Below are positions 23,771 to 33,136 of a stretch of 64,000 nucleotides of DNA, one piece after another. The position numbers were made by a program, and so were the translations under genes. Source of the DNA: Kineosporia aurantiaca JCM 3230 (GTDB lineage Bacteria; Actinomycetota; Actinomycetes; Actinomycetales; Kineosporiaceae); assembly GCA_000719025.1 (NCBI GenBank), contig JODP01000014.1:62001-126000 (forward strand). Reading direction: 5' to 3'. Positions within the stretch are counted from its first letter, which is position 1. The number at the start of each line of letters is the position of its first letter. The notes under the pieces were generated by a model. It did no database searches and was not told the DNA's origin. It saw nothing but the letters and a program-made list of their open reading frames with translations.

Positions 23771-24528
23771 TGGAGATCGCGAACACCGCTGCCGTGGTCA
23801 CCGGCGCGGCATCCGGGCTGGGCCAGGCGACGGCGACGGCTCTGGCCGAAGGTGGGGCCACGGTGTTCGGGCTGGATCTCCCGGGGGCGGTGGCCCAGGC
23901 CCCGGAGGTGAAAGGGGTCCAGTACCTGGCGGTCGACGTCACCGATCCGGATGCTGTCGAGGCGGCGGTGCTCACGGCCGCCGGTTCCGGGGTACCGCTG
24001 CGCAGCGTGGTGAACTGCGCGGGCATCGGCTCGGCCGCGCGGATCCTGGGTAAGAAGGGGCGCCACGACATCGCGCTCTACACGAAGGTTATCCAGATCA
24101 ACCTGATCGGCACCTTCACCGTTCTCACCTATGCGGCGGAACAGATCGCCGCTACGGAGGCCGATGCGGGTGGTCAGCGCGGCGTCATCATCAACACCGC
24201 GTCGGTCGCGGCGTTCGAGGGTCAGGTCGGGCAGGCCGCGTACTCCTCCTCCAAGGGCGGGGTCGTGGGGTTGTGCCTGCCCGCGGCCCGGGATCTGGCT
24301 CAGTACGGCATCCGGGTGAACACCATCGCCCCCGGCACGATCGAGACGCCGATGCTGGCCGGGGTCACCGAGGAGTACCGGGCCGGGCTAGCGGCGGCCG
24401 TGCCGTTCCCGCCCCGGCTCGGCCGCCCGGACGAGTACGCCAAGCTCGCGCTGATGCTGATCGACCACGACTACATCAACGGCGAGACCGTCCGGATGGA
24501 CGGCGCGATCCGGATGCCCCCGCGCTGA
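23770..24528 (+). CDS. SDR 3-hydroxyacyl-CoA dehydrogenase-like (HSD17B10 type)
   Basis: A 252-residue short-chain dehydrogenase with a complete active site: NAD loop VTGAASGLGQATATAL (about 10-25), D51-type VDVTD, NCAGIGSA, IINTASVAAFEGQVGQAAYSSSKGG with catalytic Ser and YSSSK, and VNTIAPGTIETPM. The sequence resembles the 3-hydroxy-2-methylbutyryl-CoA dehydrogenase/HSD17B10 group. Its ATG shares a base with the acyl-CoA dehydrogenase stop (TGATG), so the two are coupled and may perform oxidation of a branched or short acyl-CoA. No thiolase or hydratase is adjacent. Confidence 0.87.
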   Translation: MEIANTAAVVTGAASGLGQATATALAEGGATVFGLDLPGAVAQAPEVKGVQYLAVDVTDPDAVEAAVLTAAGSGVPLRSVVNCAGIGSAARILGKKGRHDIALYTKVIQINLIGTFTVLTYAAEQIAATEADAGGQRGVIINTASVAAFEGQVGQAAYSSSKGGVVGLCLPAARDLAQYGIRVNTIAPGTIETPMLAGVTEEYRAGLAAAVPFPPRLGRPDEYAKLALMLIDHDYINGETVRMDGAIRMPPR

Positions 24529-24536
24529 GACAAAAA

Positions 24537-24585
24537 GGTGCCCCGCAAGCGTCCACCATTGAATGAAGGACGCTTGCGGGGCACC
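24537..24585. terminator. Very strong bidirectional terminator
   Basis: A perfect 18-bp stem (GGTGCCCCGCAAGCGTCC and complement) with a 13-base loop lies between convergent genes. It begins 8 bases after the SDR stop and is preceded by an A-run that acts as a U-tract for the opposite strand. Confidence 0.85.
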
Positions 24586-24603
24586 TAAGAGCCCACCTGA
24601 GAG

Positions 24604-25233
24604 CTACAGACTCACCGCGAACAGCGACTCCGCGTCGTCCGGAGCCTGGACGCCGGGGCGCAGCGAGGCGCTGACCGCCAGGTCCAGCGGAACCACCAGG
24701 GGCTCGAACCCGGCCGCCCGGATGGCCGGCGCCGGGACGCCCTGCTCGAGGCACATCACCGGCATGCCGGTCTCGTCGACCGCCGGCAATGCCGCGTCGA
24801 GCAGCTCGTTCAGCACCTCGTCGTCGCCCGGGGTGTGCAGCGGCATCAGCAGCCAGTGCATCTCCGGCGCGCCGGCCAGGGCGGCCAGCTCGGCCACGTC
24901 GGTGCTGTCCGGCTGGCCGGGCTGCAGGCCGAGCTCGAGCTTCAGGGCCCCCTCGAGCCGCTCCACCCCCTGCGGCACGGTCGGCGGGAACAGCACCACG
25001 GCCGCCCGCACCCGGCCGTCCTCGTCGGCCACCCAGAACTCGCCGTGCTCGAGACCGACGTGGGTCAGCATCAGCCGGGTGGCCGAGGTCAGGTCGGTCT
25101 CCGAGACCCCACCCGGCAGTGGCCAGTCGGCCAGCGACGGGGCTCGCAGCATGCGGGAAACGGCAGGAATGTCGACGAGCCGGGCCCGCCGGACGGTCCA
25201 GGCGCGCAAGGGCCCAGCCGTTGTATCGGTCAT
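24604..25233 (-). CDS. GNAT-like protein of unknown function
   Basis: About 209 residues beginning MTDTTAGPLRAWTVRRARLVDIPAVSRML, the usual GNAT opening with its first strand and helix. EFWVADEDGRVRAAVVLFPP fits the central strands, and MHWLLMPLHTP and AGFEPLVVPLDLAV fit the end. The acetyl-CoA-binding Q/RxxGxG/A loop is not clearly present, so enzymatic activity is doubtful. An open frame continues 99 bases upstream with other Met codons, but the start at 25233 gives a compact domain. No ribosome-binding site is strong. The neighbours give no functional hint. Confidence 0.65.
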   Translation of the reverse strand: MTDTTAGPLRAWTVRRARLVDIPAVSRMLRAPSLADWPLPGGVSETDLTSATRLMLTHVGLEHGEFWVADEDGRVRAAVVLFPPTVPQGVERLEGALKLELGLQPGQPDSTDVAELAALAGAPEMHWLLMPLHTPGDDEVLNELLDAALPAVDETGMPVMCLEQGVPAPAIRAAGFEPLVVPLDLAVSASLRPGVQAPDDAESLFAVSL

Positions 25234-25489
25234 GTCTGGATAACTACTGGTGGGTCGGCCGGAGTTCCTCGTGGGGACTCTGTTCACCATGTGTACGTCC
25301 ATCCGTTCCGGTTCTCGCTCCCTCCCGGGCAACGGCGAGGAACGCTAGCCGACCGGATCGCGACGCGCCCGCCGTGCGCCGGGCGGGTCGCGGGAATGAC
25401 CACCGATGCAAAGTAGTTGCTCAAGCAACGATCCATTCGAGAGGATGCCACCCGTAGCGGTGACGTTCGGTCTGAACAGGGAGTGCGCG

Positions 25490-26578
25490 ATGCAGTTCGG
25501 AATCTTCTCGGTCGGCGATGTGACCCCGGACCCCACCACGGGGAAGGAGCCGACCGAAGGAGAGCGGATCAAGGCCATGGTGCGGATCGCCCAGAAGGCC
25601 GAAGAGGTCGGGCTGGACGTGTTCGCCACCGGTGAGCACCACAACCCGCCGTTCGTGCCCTCGTCGCCGACCACGATGCTCGGGTACATCGCGGCCACCA
25701 CCCAGAAGCTGATCCTGTCCACCTCGACGACGCTGATCACCACGAACGACCCGGTGAAGATCGCCGAGGACTACGCGATGCTGCAGCACCTGGCCGACGG
25801 CCGGGTCGACCTGGTGATGGGCCGCGGCAACACCGGCCCGGTCTACCCGTGGTTCGGCCAGGACATCCGCGACGGCATCCCGCTGGCGATCGAGAACTAC
25901 GCGCTGCTGCACCGGCTGTGGCGCGAGGACGTGGTGGACTGGGAGGGCAAGTTCCGCGGTCCGCTGCAGGGCTTCACCGCCACCCCGCGCCCGCTCGACG
26001 GCATCCCGCCGTTCGTCTGGCACGGCTCGATCCGCAGCCCGGAGATCGCCGAGCAGGCCGCCTACTACGGCGACGGATTCCTGCACAACCACATCTTCTG
26101 GCCCAAGGAGCACACCGCCCGGATGGTGCAGTTCTACCGTCAGCGGTTCGCCCACTACGGCCACGGCACCCCCGAGCAGGCGATCGTCGGTCTCGGCGGG
26201 CAGTTCTTCATGCGGAAGAACTCGCAGGACGCGGTGAAGGAGTTCCGGCCGTACTTCGACGTCGCGCCGGTCTACGGGCACGGTCCCTCACTGGAGGACT
26301 TCACCGCCCAGACCCCGCTCACCGTCGGCAGCCCGCAGCAGGTGATCGAGCGGACCTTGAGCTTCCGCGAGTACGTCGGTGACTACCAGCGTCAGTCGTT
26401 CCTGATCGACCACGCGGGCCTGCCGCTGAAGACCGTGCTCGAGCAGCTCGACCTGCTCGGGGAGATCCTGCCCACGCTGCGGGCCGAGTTCGCCGCCCGG
26501 CGCGCGCCGGGCACCCCGGACGCGCCCACCCACGCGTCCCTGCTCGCCGCCCAGCAGCTCGCCGCCGTTTCGGAGTAG
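25490..26578 (+). CDS. Luciferase-like FMN-dependent monooxygenase (CE1758 family)
   Basis: A 362-residue TIM-barrel flavin monooxygenase. The sequence MQFGIFSVGDVTPDPTTGKE followed by FATGEHHNPPFVPSSPTTML and GRVDLVMGRGNTGPVYPWFG matches what I recall of the CE1758 family (TIGR04036), which is always found next to a partner flavoprotein of the CE1759 family. AGGGAG lies seven bases before the ATG at 25490. The partner gene follows after 11 bases, so this is a two-component system in which the reductase feeds reduced FMN to the monooxygenase. The substrate is unknown. Confidence 0.9.
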   Translation: MQFGIFSVGDVTPDPTTGKEPTEGERIKAMVRIAQKAEEVGLDVFATGEHHNPPFVPSSPTTMLGYIAATTQKLILSTSTTLITTNDPVKIAEDYAMLQHLADGRVDLVMGRGNTGPVYPWFGQDIRDGIPLAIENYALLHRLWREDVVDWEGKFRGPLQGFTATPRPLDGIPPFVWHGSIRSPEIAEQAAYYGDGFLHNHIFWPKEHTARMVQFYRQRFAHYGHGTPEQAIVGLGGQFFMRKNSQDAVKEFRPYFDVAPVYGHGPSLEDFTAQTPLTVGSPQQVIERTLSFREYVGDYQRQSFLIDHAGLPLKTVLEQLDLLGEILPTLRAEFAARRAPGTPDAPTHASLLAAQQLAAVSE

Positions 26579-26589
26579 AGGAAGCAGAA

Positions 26590-27195
26590 ATGACCTCGCT
26601 GGTCGTCATCAGTGCCGGGCTCAGCCAGCCCTCGTCCACCCGGCTGCTGGCCGACAAGCTCACCGCGGCCGTCCGGGACGCGTTCCCGGGCGAGCTCGAG
26701 GTGAGCGTGATCGAGCTGCGCGATCTGGCCCACGACATCACGAACAACCTGCTCACCGGGTTCCCGGCGCCGGCCCTGGCCGCGGCGACCGCCGCGGTCG
26801 GCGCGGCCGACGGCCTGATCGCCGTGACCCCGATCTTCACCGCGTCCTACAGCGGGCTGTTCAAGTCCTTCTTCGACGTGCTGGACACCGAGGCGCTGGA
26901 CGGCAAGCCGGTGCTGATCGGCGCCACCGGTGGCTCGGCCCGGCACTCGCTGGCCCTCGAGCACGCGGTGCGGCCGCTGTTCAGCTACCTGCGGGCGGCC
27001 GTGGTGCCGACCGCGGTGTACGCGGCCAGCGAGGACTGGGCCTCGGCCGGGGAGAGCGAGCTGTCCGGCCGGGTGACCCGGGCCGGGCGGCAGCTGGCCG
27101 GCGTGATGGCCGGGACACCGACCGGGTCGGCGGTGAAGGACCCGTTCGCCGACGTCCTGCCCTTCACCGAGATGCTGCGGGCCCAGGGGCAGTAA
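26590..27195 (+). CDS. NADPH-dependent FMN reductase (CE1759 family)
   Basis: A 201-residue flavodoxin-fold reductase: phosphate-binding start VVISAGLSQPSSTRLLADKL (about 5-24), AADGLIAVTPIFTASYSGLFKSFFDVLD (about 75-102), and IGATGGSARHSLALEHAVRPLFSYLRA. It should reduce FMN for the luciferase-like monooxygenase encoded immediately upstream (11-base gap; GAGGAAG before the ATG). The pair corresponds to the CE1758/CE1759 duo described by TIGR04036/TIGR04037, from memory. Confidence 0.9.
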   Translation: MTSLVVISAGLSQPSSTRLLADKLTAAVRDAFPGELEVSVIELRDLAHDITNNLLTGFPAPALAAATAAVGAADGLIAVTPIFTASYSGLFKSFFDVLDTEALDGKPVLIGATGGSARHSLALEHAVRPLFSYLRAAVVPTAVYAASEDWASAGESELSGRVTRAGRQLAGVMAGTPTGSAVKDPFADVLPFTEMLRAQGQ

Positions 27196-27205
27196 GAGGT
27201 CGGGG

Positions 27206-28162
27206 CTAGCTGGCGAGCGGGTCCACGGCGGTGCGTTCGGTGCGGCTCTGGTGGTTCCCGGGCGGGGGCAGCGTGCTCTCGCCCGGGCCGTCGGCCGACC
27301 GCGGACCGTCCGCGGGCCGGTCGTCCTCCTCCCGGGCCAGGAAGGCCACCCCGGTCAGGACGGTCAGCAGGCCGATCACCTCGAGGGTGAGCAGGCCCGG
27401 GTCGGAGCTCGGGGACTCGTTGAACACGATGATCCCGAAGGTCACCGCGATCACCGGGTTCACCACGTTCAGCACCGGCAGGGACTGGGACAGCGGGGCC
27501 CGGTTGTAGGCGTACTGGTTGCTCAGGAAACCGGCCAGGCCGAGGCCCGCGAGGGCGTAGATCGGCCAGGTGGTGAGGGCCTCCCAAAGACTGCTGGACG
27601 ACGTCACCACCTTGATCATCGAGGCGATCATGCCGAAGATCAGGCCGCCGGCCACGCCCATCATCAGCCCGGCCCGGATCTCGGTGGCCTTGGTGGCCAG
27701 CCACCAGGTGAGGGTCGCGAGCGCCCCGGCGACGGCGACGAACGCGGCCGCCGTGCCCACGCTGACCTGGTCCGAGCTCTCGTTGGTGTGCGCCCCGATC
27801 AGGAAGACCGCGATCCCGACGGCGACCACCACCACCCAGAGCATGATCCGGGGCTGCGGCATCTTGCGGTCCAGCACCGCCCGGAAGATGAAGGCGAAGA
27901 CCAGGCCGGTGACCACGATCGGCTGAACCACGGCCAGCGACCCCAGGGCCAGCGCGACCGAGTGCAGGCCCAGGCCGGTCAGGCTCGCGGCGACCCCGGC
28001 CAGCCAGGTCTTCTGGGTGGCCAGGTGCCGGATCAGGGTAGCCAGCCCGCGCGCGCCGCCCGGGCTCTCCGGGGCGCGGGAGGCACTGTGATGCATCAGG
28101 GCGGTCGACGACCCGAACGCGATCGCGTCCAGGAAGGCCACGAAGATGGCGGCCGCATTCAC
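27206..28162 (-). CDS. DMT-superfamily (EamA-like) membrane transporter
   Basis: A 318-residue protein with about nine or ten predicted membrane helices in two halves, of the DMT/NIPA-EamA type (LGLHSVALALGSLAVVQPIVVTGLVFAFIF in the first half; YAYNRAPLSQSLPVLNVVNPVIAVTFGIIVFNE in the second). The C-terminal ~40 residues are polar, Pro/Asp/Arg-rich and cytoplasmic. GTG is the start codon. It is probably an exporter of a small metabolite or cation; the substrate is not evident. It is convergent with the FMN reductase gene after only 10 bases. Confidence 0.82.
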   Translation of the reverse strand: MNAAAIFVAFLDAIAFGSSTALMHHSASRAPESPGGARGLATLIRHLATQKTWLAGVAASLTGLGLHSVALALGSLAVVQPIVVTGLVFAFIFRAVLDRKMPQPRIMLWVVVVAVGIAVFLIGAHTNESSDQVSVGTAAAFVAVAGALATLTWWLATKATEIRAGLMMGVAGGLIFGMIASMIKVVTSSSSLWEALTTWPIYALAGLGLAGFLSNQYAYNRAPLSQSLPVLNVVNPVIAVTFGIIVFNESPSSDPGLLTLEVIGLLTVLTGVAFLAREEDDRPADGPRSADGPGESTLPPPGNHQSRTERTAVDPLAS

Positions 28163-28307
28163 CGTTCAGTCACGTGCTTGCACTGCTTTCTTGAGGGCTG
28201 TTCCGGAGGCGGTCGGACGCCCTTAGCCTAACTCCCCGTCGGCCGGGGGCCCTGACCACGATCGCCCCCTGACCACGCCGAACCGCCTGCCTGGCCCAAT
28301 CGGGCGA

Positions 28308-29849
28308 TCACCCGGGCAGCGGGCGCGACCACTTCGCGTCCCCGCCGACCTTGCTGGTCCAGTCGAGCGTGAGTTCCACCGCGTGGGTCCAGTTCCGGTA
28401 CTCCGACTCGCGCCGGGCGGATTCCATGGACGGCTGCCACTCCGCGGCCAGGTGCCAGTTGCGGCGCAGGCCCTCCAGGTCCGACCAGTAGCCGACGGCC
28501 AGCCCGGCGGCGTAACCGGCCCCCAGAGAGACGGTCTCGGCCACCATCGGGCGCACCACCGGCACGTCGAGCACGTCGGCGACGAACTGCATCAGCAGGT
28601 TGTCCGACGTCATCCCGCCGTCCACCTTCAGCGCCCGCAGCGACAGCGAGGAGTCGGCGTTCATCGCGTCCAGCACCTCGCGGGTCTGCCAGCCGGTCGA
28701 CTCCAGCACCGCCCGGGCCAGGTGCCCCTTGGTGATGTAACTGGTCAGCCCGGCGATCACACCGCGCGCCTCGGGCCGCCAGTGCGGGGCGAACAGGCCG
28801 TAGAAGGCCGGGACGATGTAGCAGCCGCCGTTGTCGTCGACCGTGCGGGCCAGCGTCTCGATCTCGGCCGCCGAGGCGATCAGGCCCAGGCTGTCGCGGA
28901 ACCACTGGACCAGCGAGCCGGTGATCGCGATCGAGCCCTCCAGCGCGTAGTGGGCCGGTTCCCCGGCCACCTGGTACGCCACCGTGGTGAGCAGACCGTG
29001 GGTCGAGGCGACCAGTTCGGTACCGGTGTTCAGGAGCAGGAAACTGCCCGTCCCGTAAGTACATTTGGCCTCACCGGCGGCGAAGCAGGTCTGCCCGAAC
29101 AGCGCCGCCTGCTGGTCGCCGAGTGCAGCCGCGATCGGCACCCCGGCCAGCGGGCCGTGCCCGAACCCGTAGGTCTCCAGCGAGCCGCGGATCTCCGGCA
29201 GCATCGCCTCCGGGATGCCGAAGAACGCCAGTAGCTCCGGATCCCATTCCAGGGCGCGGATGTTCATCAGCAGGGTGCGGCTGGCGTTGGTCACGTCGGT
29301 GACGTGCACGCCGCCGTCCGGGCCGCCGGTGAGGTTCCAGATCAGCCACGACTCCATCGTGCCGAACAGCACCTCGCCGCGCTCGGCCCGCTCCCGCAGG
29401 CCCGGCGTCTGGGTCAGCATCCAGCGCAGTTTCGGCGCGCTGAAGTACGAGGACAGCGGCAGGCCGCTGAACAGCGGGATCTTGGCCGCCCCGGGCGCGT
29501 GCAGCAGTTCCTCGACCATCGCGTCGGTCCGGGTGTCCTGCCAGACGATGGCCCGGCGCACCGGCTTTCCGGTCGACCGCTCCCAGATCACGATGGTCTC
29601 GCGCTGGTTGGCGAGGCCGACCGCGGCGATGTCCGCGGCGGTGGCCCCCACGTCGGCCAGGACGCGCAGCACCACCTTCTCCACATTGCGCCAGATCTCC
29701 GCCGCATCGTGTTCCAGCCAGCCCGGTTTCGGGTAGTACTGGTGGTGCTCCAGCTGGGACACGGCGACCAGCTGGCCACCGTGGTCGAACAGGATCGCCC
29801 GGGTGCTGGTCGTGCCTTGGTCGATCGCCATCACGAAACGGGGCTTCAC
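28308..29849 (-). CDS. glpK: Glycerol kinase (second copy)
   Basis: A 513-residue FGGY-family kinase converting glycerol to glycerol 3-phosphate. Landmarks: MAIDQGTTSTRAILFDHGGQ (ATP phosphate loop), VGLANQRETIVIWERSTGKP, AIVWQDTRTD, GPLAGVPIAAALGDQQAALFGQ, KCTYGTGSFLLLNTG, and ALKVDGGMTSDNLLMQFVAD. All expected active-site positions are kept. It overlaps the iclR stop as GTGA (29846-29849), so it is translated with the regulator. It is clearly diverged from the other glycerol kinase in the glpFKD operon 1.8 kb away. ATG at 29831 is an alternative start. It may act on glycerol or a related polyol. Confidence 0.9.
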   Translation of the reverse strand: MKPRFVMAIDQGTTSTRAILFDHGGQLVAVSQLEHHQYYPKPGWLEHDAAEIWRNVEKVVLRVLADVGATAADIAAVGLANQRETIVIWERSTGKPVRRAIVWQDTRTDAMVEELLHAPGAAKIPLFSGLPLSSYFSAPKLRWMLTQTPGLRERAERGEVLFGTMESWLIWNLTGGPDGGVHVTDVTNASRTLLMNIRALEWDPELLAFFGIPEAMLPEIRGSLETYGFGHGPLAGVPIAAALGDQQAALFGQTCFAAGEAKCTYGTGSFLLLNTGTELVASTHGLLTTVAYQVAGEPAHYALEGSIAITGSLVQWFRDSLGLIASAAEIETLARTVDDNGGCYIVPAFYGLFAPHWRPEARGVIAGLTSYITKGHLARAVLESTGWQTREVLDAMNADSSLSLRALKVDGGMTSDNLLMQFVADVLDVPVVRPMVAETVSLGAGYAAGLAVGYWSDLEGLRRNWHLAAEWQPSMESARRESEYRNWTHAVELTLDWTSKVGGDAKWSRPLPG

Positions 29850-30619
29850 GCCTGGGTCCTCGGGGTCGTCAGCTCACGATTGACGGCGCGGGCGCACTCC
29901 TGCACCAGGGCCAGCAGACGCGGGCGGGGCACGCCGGCCGGGTCGCACAGCCGGTCCACCGCGCCGTGGATGCCGATCGCCCCGACCACCAGGCCGCCGG
30001 TGCCGATCAGCGGGGCGGCCAGCCCGGCCGCGTCCATCTGGTACTCGCCCTGCCCGACCGCCCAGCCCTGGCGCCGGATCTGGGTCAGCTCGGTCGCCAG
30101 CTGACCGCGGGTGACGATGGTGCGCCCGGTGTACCGGGTCAGGGTGGAGTCGGTCAGGGCGTGCGCCGCGGCCGGGTGGAAGGCCAGCAGCACCTTGCCC
30201 AGCGCGGTGGCGTGCCCCGGCAGCAGCGCCCCCACGTCGGCCCGTTGCGCGGAGTGGTCGGGCCGGAAGACGTAGTGCACGACCAGCGCGTCGCTGCCCT
30301 CCGGGACCGCCACCCGGACCGCCTCGCCACTGCGGGCGGCCAGCGGATCGGCCCAGTTCATCGCCCGCGCGCGCAGCTCGTTCGGATCGACCGGGGACTG
30401 CCCGAGATCGGCCAGCCCGGGCCCGAGCAGATAGCGGCCACTGACCCGGTCCTGGTCGACAAATCCGACATCGGCCAGCGTGCGCAGGATGCCGTGGGCC
30501 GTCCCCCGGGAGAGCTGAACGGATGAACTGATCTCGGTCAGGCGCAGCGGGGCCGGCGCTGCGGCGAGCAGACGCAGGATCGCGGCGGCACGCTCGATGG
30601 ACTGGATCGAGCCCGGCAT
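29846..30619 (-). CDS. IclR-family regulator of the glycerol locus
   Basis: A 257-residue regulator with an N-terminal winged helix (SIQSIERAAAILRLLAAAPAPLRLTEISS, then LSRGTAHGILRTL, about 4-60) and an IclR effector domain (about 75-250; RTIVTRGQLATELTQIRRQGWAVGQGEYQMDAAGLAAPLIGTGG). It is co-transcribed with glpK2 and divergent from glpF-glpK-glpD, like the GylR regulators of glycerol genes in Streptomyces. It probably binds the two inverted repeats in the 132-base divergent region and responds to glycerol or glycerol 3-phosphate. Effector identity is inferred. Confidence 0.88.
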   Translation of the reverse strand: MPGSIQSIERAAAILRLLAAAPAPLRLTEISSSVQLSRGTAHGILRTLADVGFVDQDRVSGRYLLGPGLADLGQSPVDPNELRARAMNWADPLAARSGEAVRVAVPEGSDALVVHYVFRPDHSAQRADVGALLPGHATALGKVLLAFHPAAAHALTDSTLTRYTGRTIVTRGQLATELTQIRRQGWAVGQGEYQMDAAGLAAPLIGTGGLVVGAIGIHGAVDRLCDPAGVPRPRLLALVQECARAVNRELTTPRTQA

Positions 30620-30645
30620 GCGGCCAAGGTAGCCCGATGCCGGAT

Positions 30646-30723
30646 GTTCGACAATGTCGACGGAGGGACGTTGTTGCCGTGGCCTGGGTCTTCATAGCGT
30701 CGAAGCGTTCCGAAACATCGGAG
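30646..30723. promoter_or_regulatory. Two candidate IclR operators in the glycerol divergent region
   Basis: Site 1 is TCGAC-AAT-GTCGA (30648-30660) and site 2 is TCCGA-AACA-TCGGA (30709-30722), both perfect 5-base inverted repeats. Both are preceded by a GTTC start and share the pattern GTTCnnnAAnnTCG. Site 1 lies close to the iclR start and site 2 lies 30 bases before the glpF ATG, so one regulator could control both directions. Confidence 0.5.
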
Positions 30724-30751
30724 CAACAATCTTCAGATCGAGGGTGACGCC

Positions 30752-31618
30752 ATGCCAACGACGGCAAGCGAAGCCGGTCAGCCGACCGCATCCAATCCCG
30801 AACTCCCCTCCGCCAGCCGCCGCGTCCCGAGCATCACCGGTGAGCTGGCCGCGGAATTCTTCGGCACGTTCATCATCATCATCTTCGGCACCGCGGTGGT
30901 CGCCCAGGTGACCCTGACGACCGGTCTCGGGGACCACGACAGCATCACCTGGGCCTGGGGCTTCGGCGTCATGCTGGGCATCTTCGCCGCCGGCAAGATC
31001 AGCGGCGCCCACCTGAACCCGGCCGTCACCGTCGCACTCGCCGCCTTCCAGGGCTTCCCCTGGCGCAAGGTGCTCCCGTACTCCCTGGCCCAGACCGCCG
31101 GCGCCTTCGTCGCCGCGCTGATCGTGCGCTGGAACTACACCGACCTGATCGCCGCGGCCGACCCCGGCCACACGATCAAGTCGCAGGGCATCTTCTCCAC
31201 CCTCCCGGGTAACGGCACGCTCGACATCGGCATCGGTGGCGCCCTGCGCGACCAGATCATCGGTACCGCGATCCTGGTCTTCCTGGTCTTCGCGATCACC
31301 GACGTGCGCAACTCCCCGCCGCTGGCCAACCTCACCCCGCTCTTCGTCGGCCTCCTGGTCGTCGCGATCGGCATGGCCTGGGGCACGCTCGACGGCTACG
31401 CGATCAACCCGGCCCGTGACTTCGGCCCCCGCCTGGCCTCGTTCGTCACCGGGTACGGATCCGCCTGGAAGGACCAGAACGGCGACATCTTCTTCTGGGT
31501 CCCCATCGTCGGCCCGCTGATCGGCGGTCTGGTCGGCGGCGGTCTGTACAAGTACGGCCTGCAGGTGTTCCTCCCCCGGGCCGAAGAGGCCTCCACGACC
31601 GCAGCAAAGGAGCTCTAA
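30752..31618 (+). CDS. glpF: Glycerol uptake facilitator (aquaglyceroporin)
   Basis: A 288-residue MIP-family channel with six membrane helices and both pore motifs: NPA at 89-91 in SGAHLNPAVTV and NPA at 219-221 in AINPARDFGPRL. The Asp after the second motif (NPARD) marks the glycerol-conducting group rather than strict water channels. A 30-residue polar N-terminal extension precedes the first helix. It is the first gene of the glpF-glpK-glpD operon (3-base gap to glpK) and is divergent from the IclR-family regulator. GAGGGTG provides the ribosome-binding site. Confidence 0.95.
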   Translation: MPTTASEAGQPTASNPELPSASRRVPSITGELAAEFFGTFIIIIFGTAVVAQVTLTTGLGDHDSITWAWGFGVMLGIFAAGKISGAHLNPAVTVALAAFQGFPWRKVLPYSLAQTAGAFVAALIVRWNYTDLIAAADPGHTIKSQGIFSTLPGNGTLDIGIGGALRDQIIGTAILVFLVFAITDVRNSPPLANLTPLFVGLLVVAIGMAWGTLDGYAINPARDFGPRLASFVTGYGSAWKDQNGDIFFWVPIVGPLIGGLVGGGLYKYGLQVFLPRAEEASTTAAKEL

Positions 31619-31621
31619 GTC

Positions 31622-33132
<1,511 letters not shown>

Positions 33133-33136
<4 letters not shown>

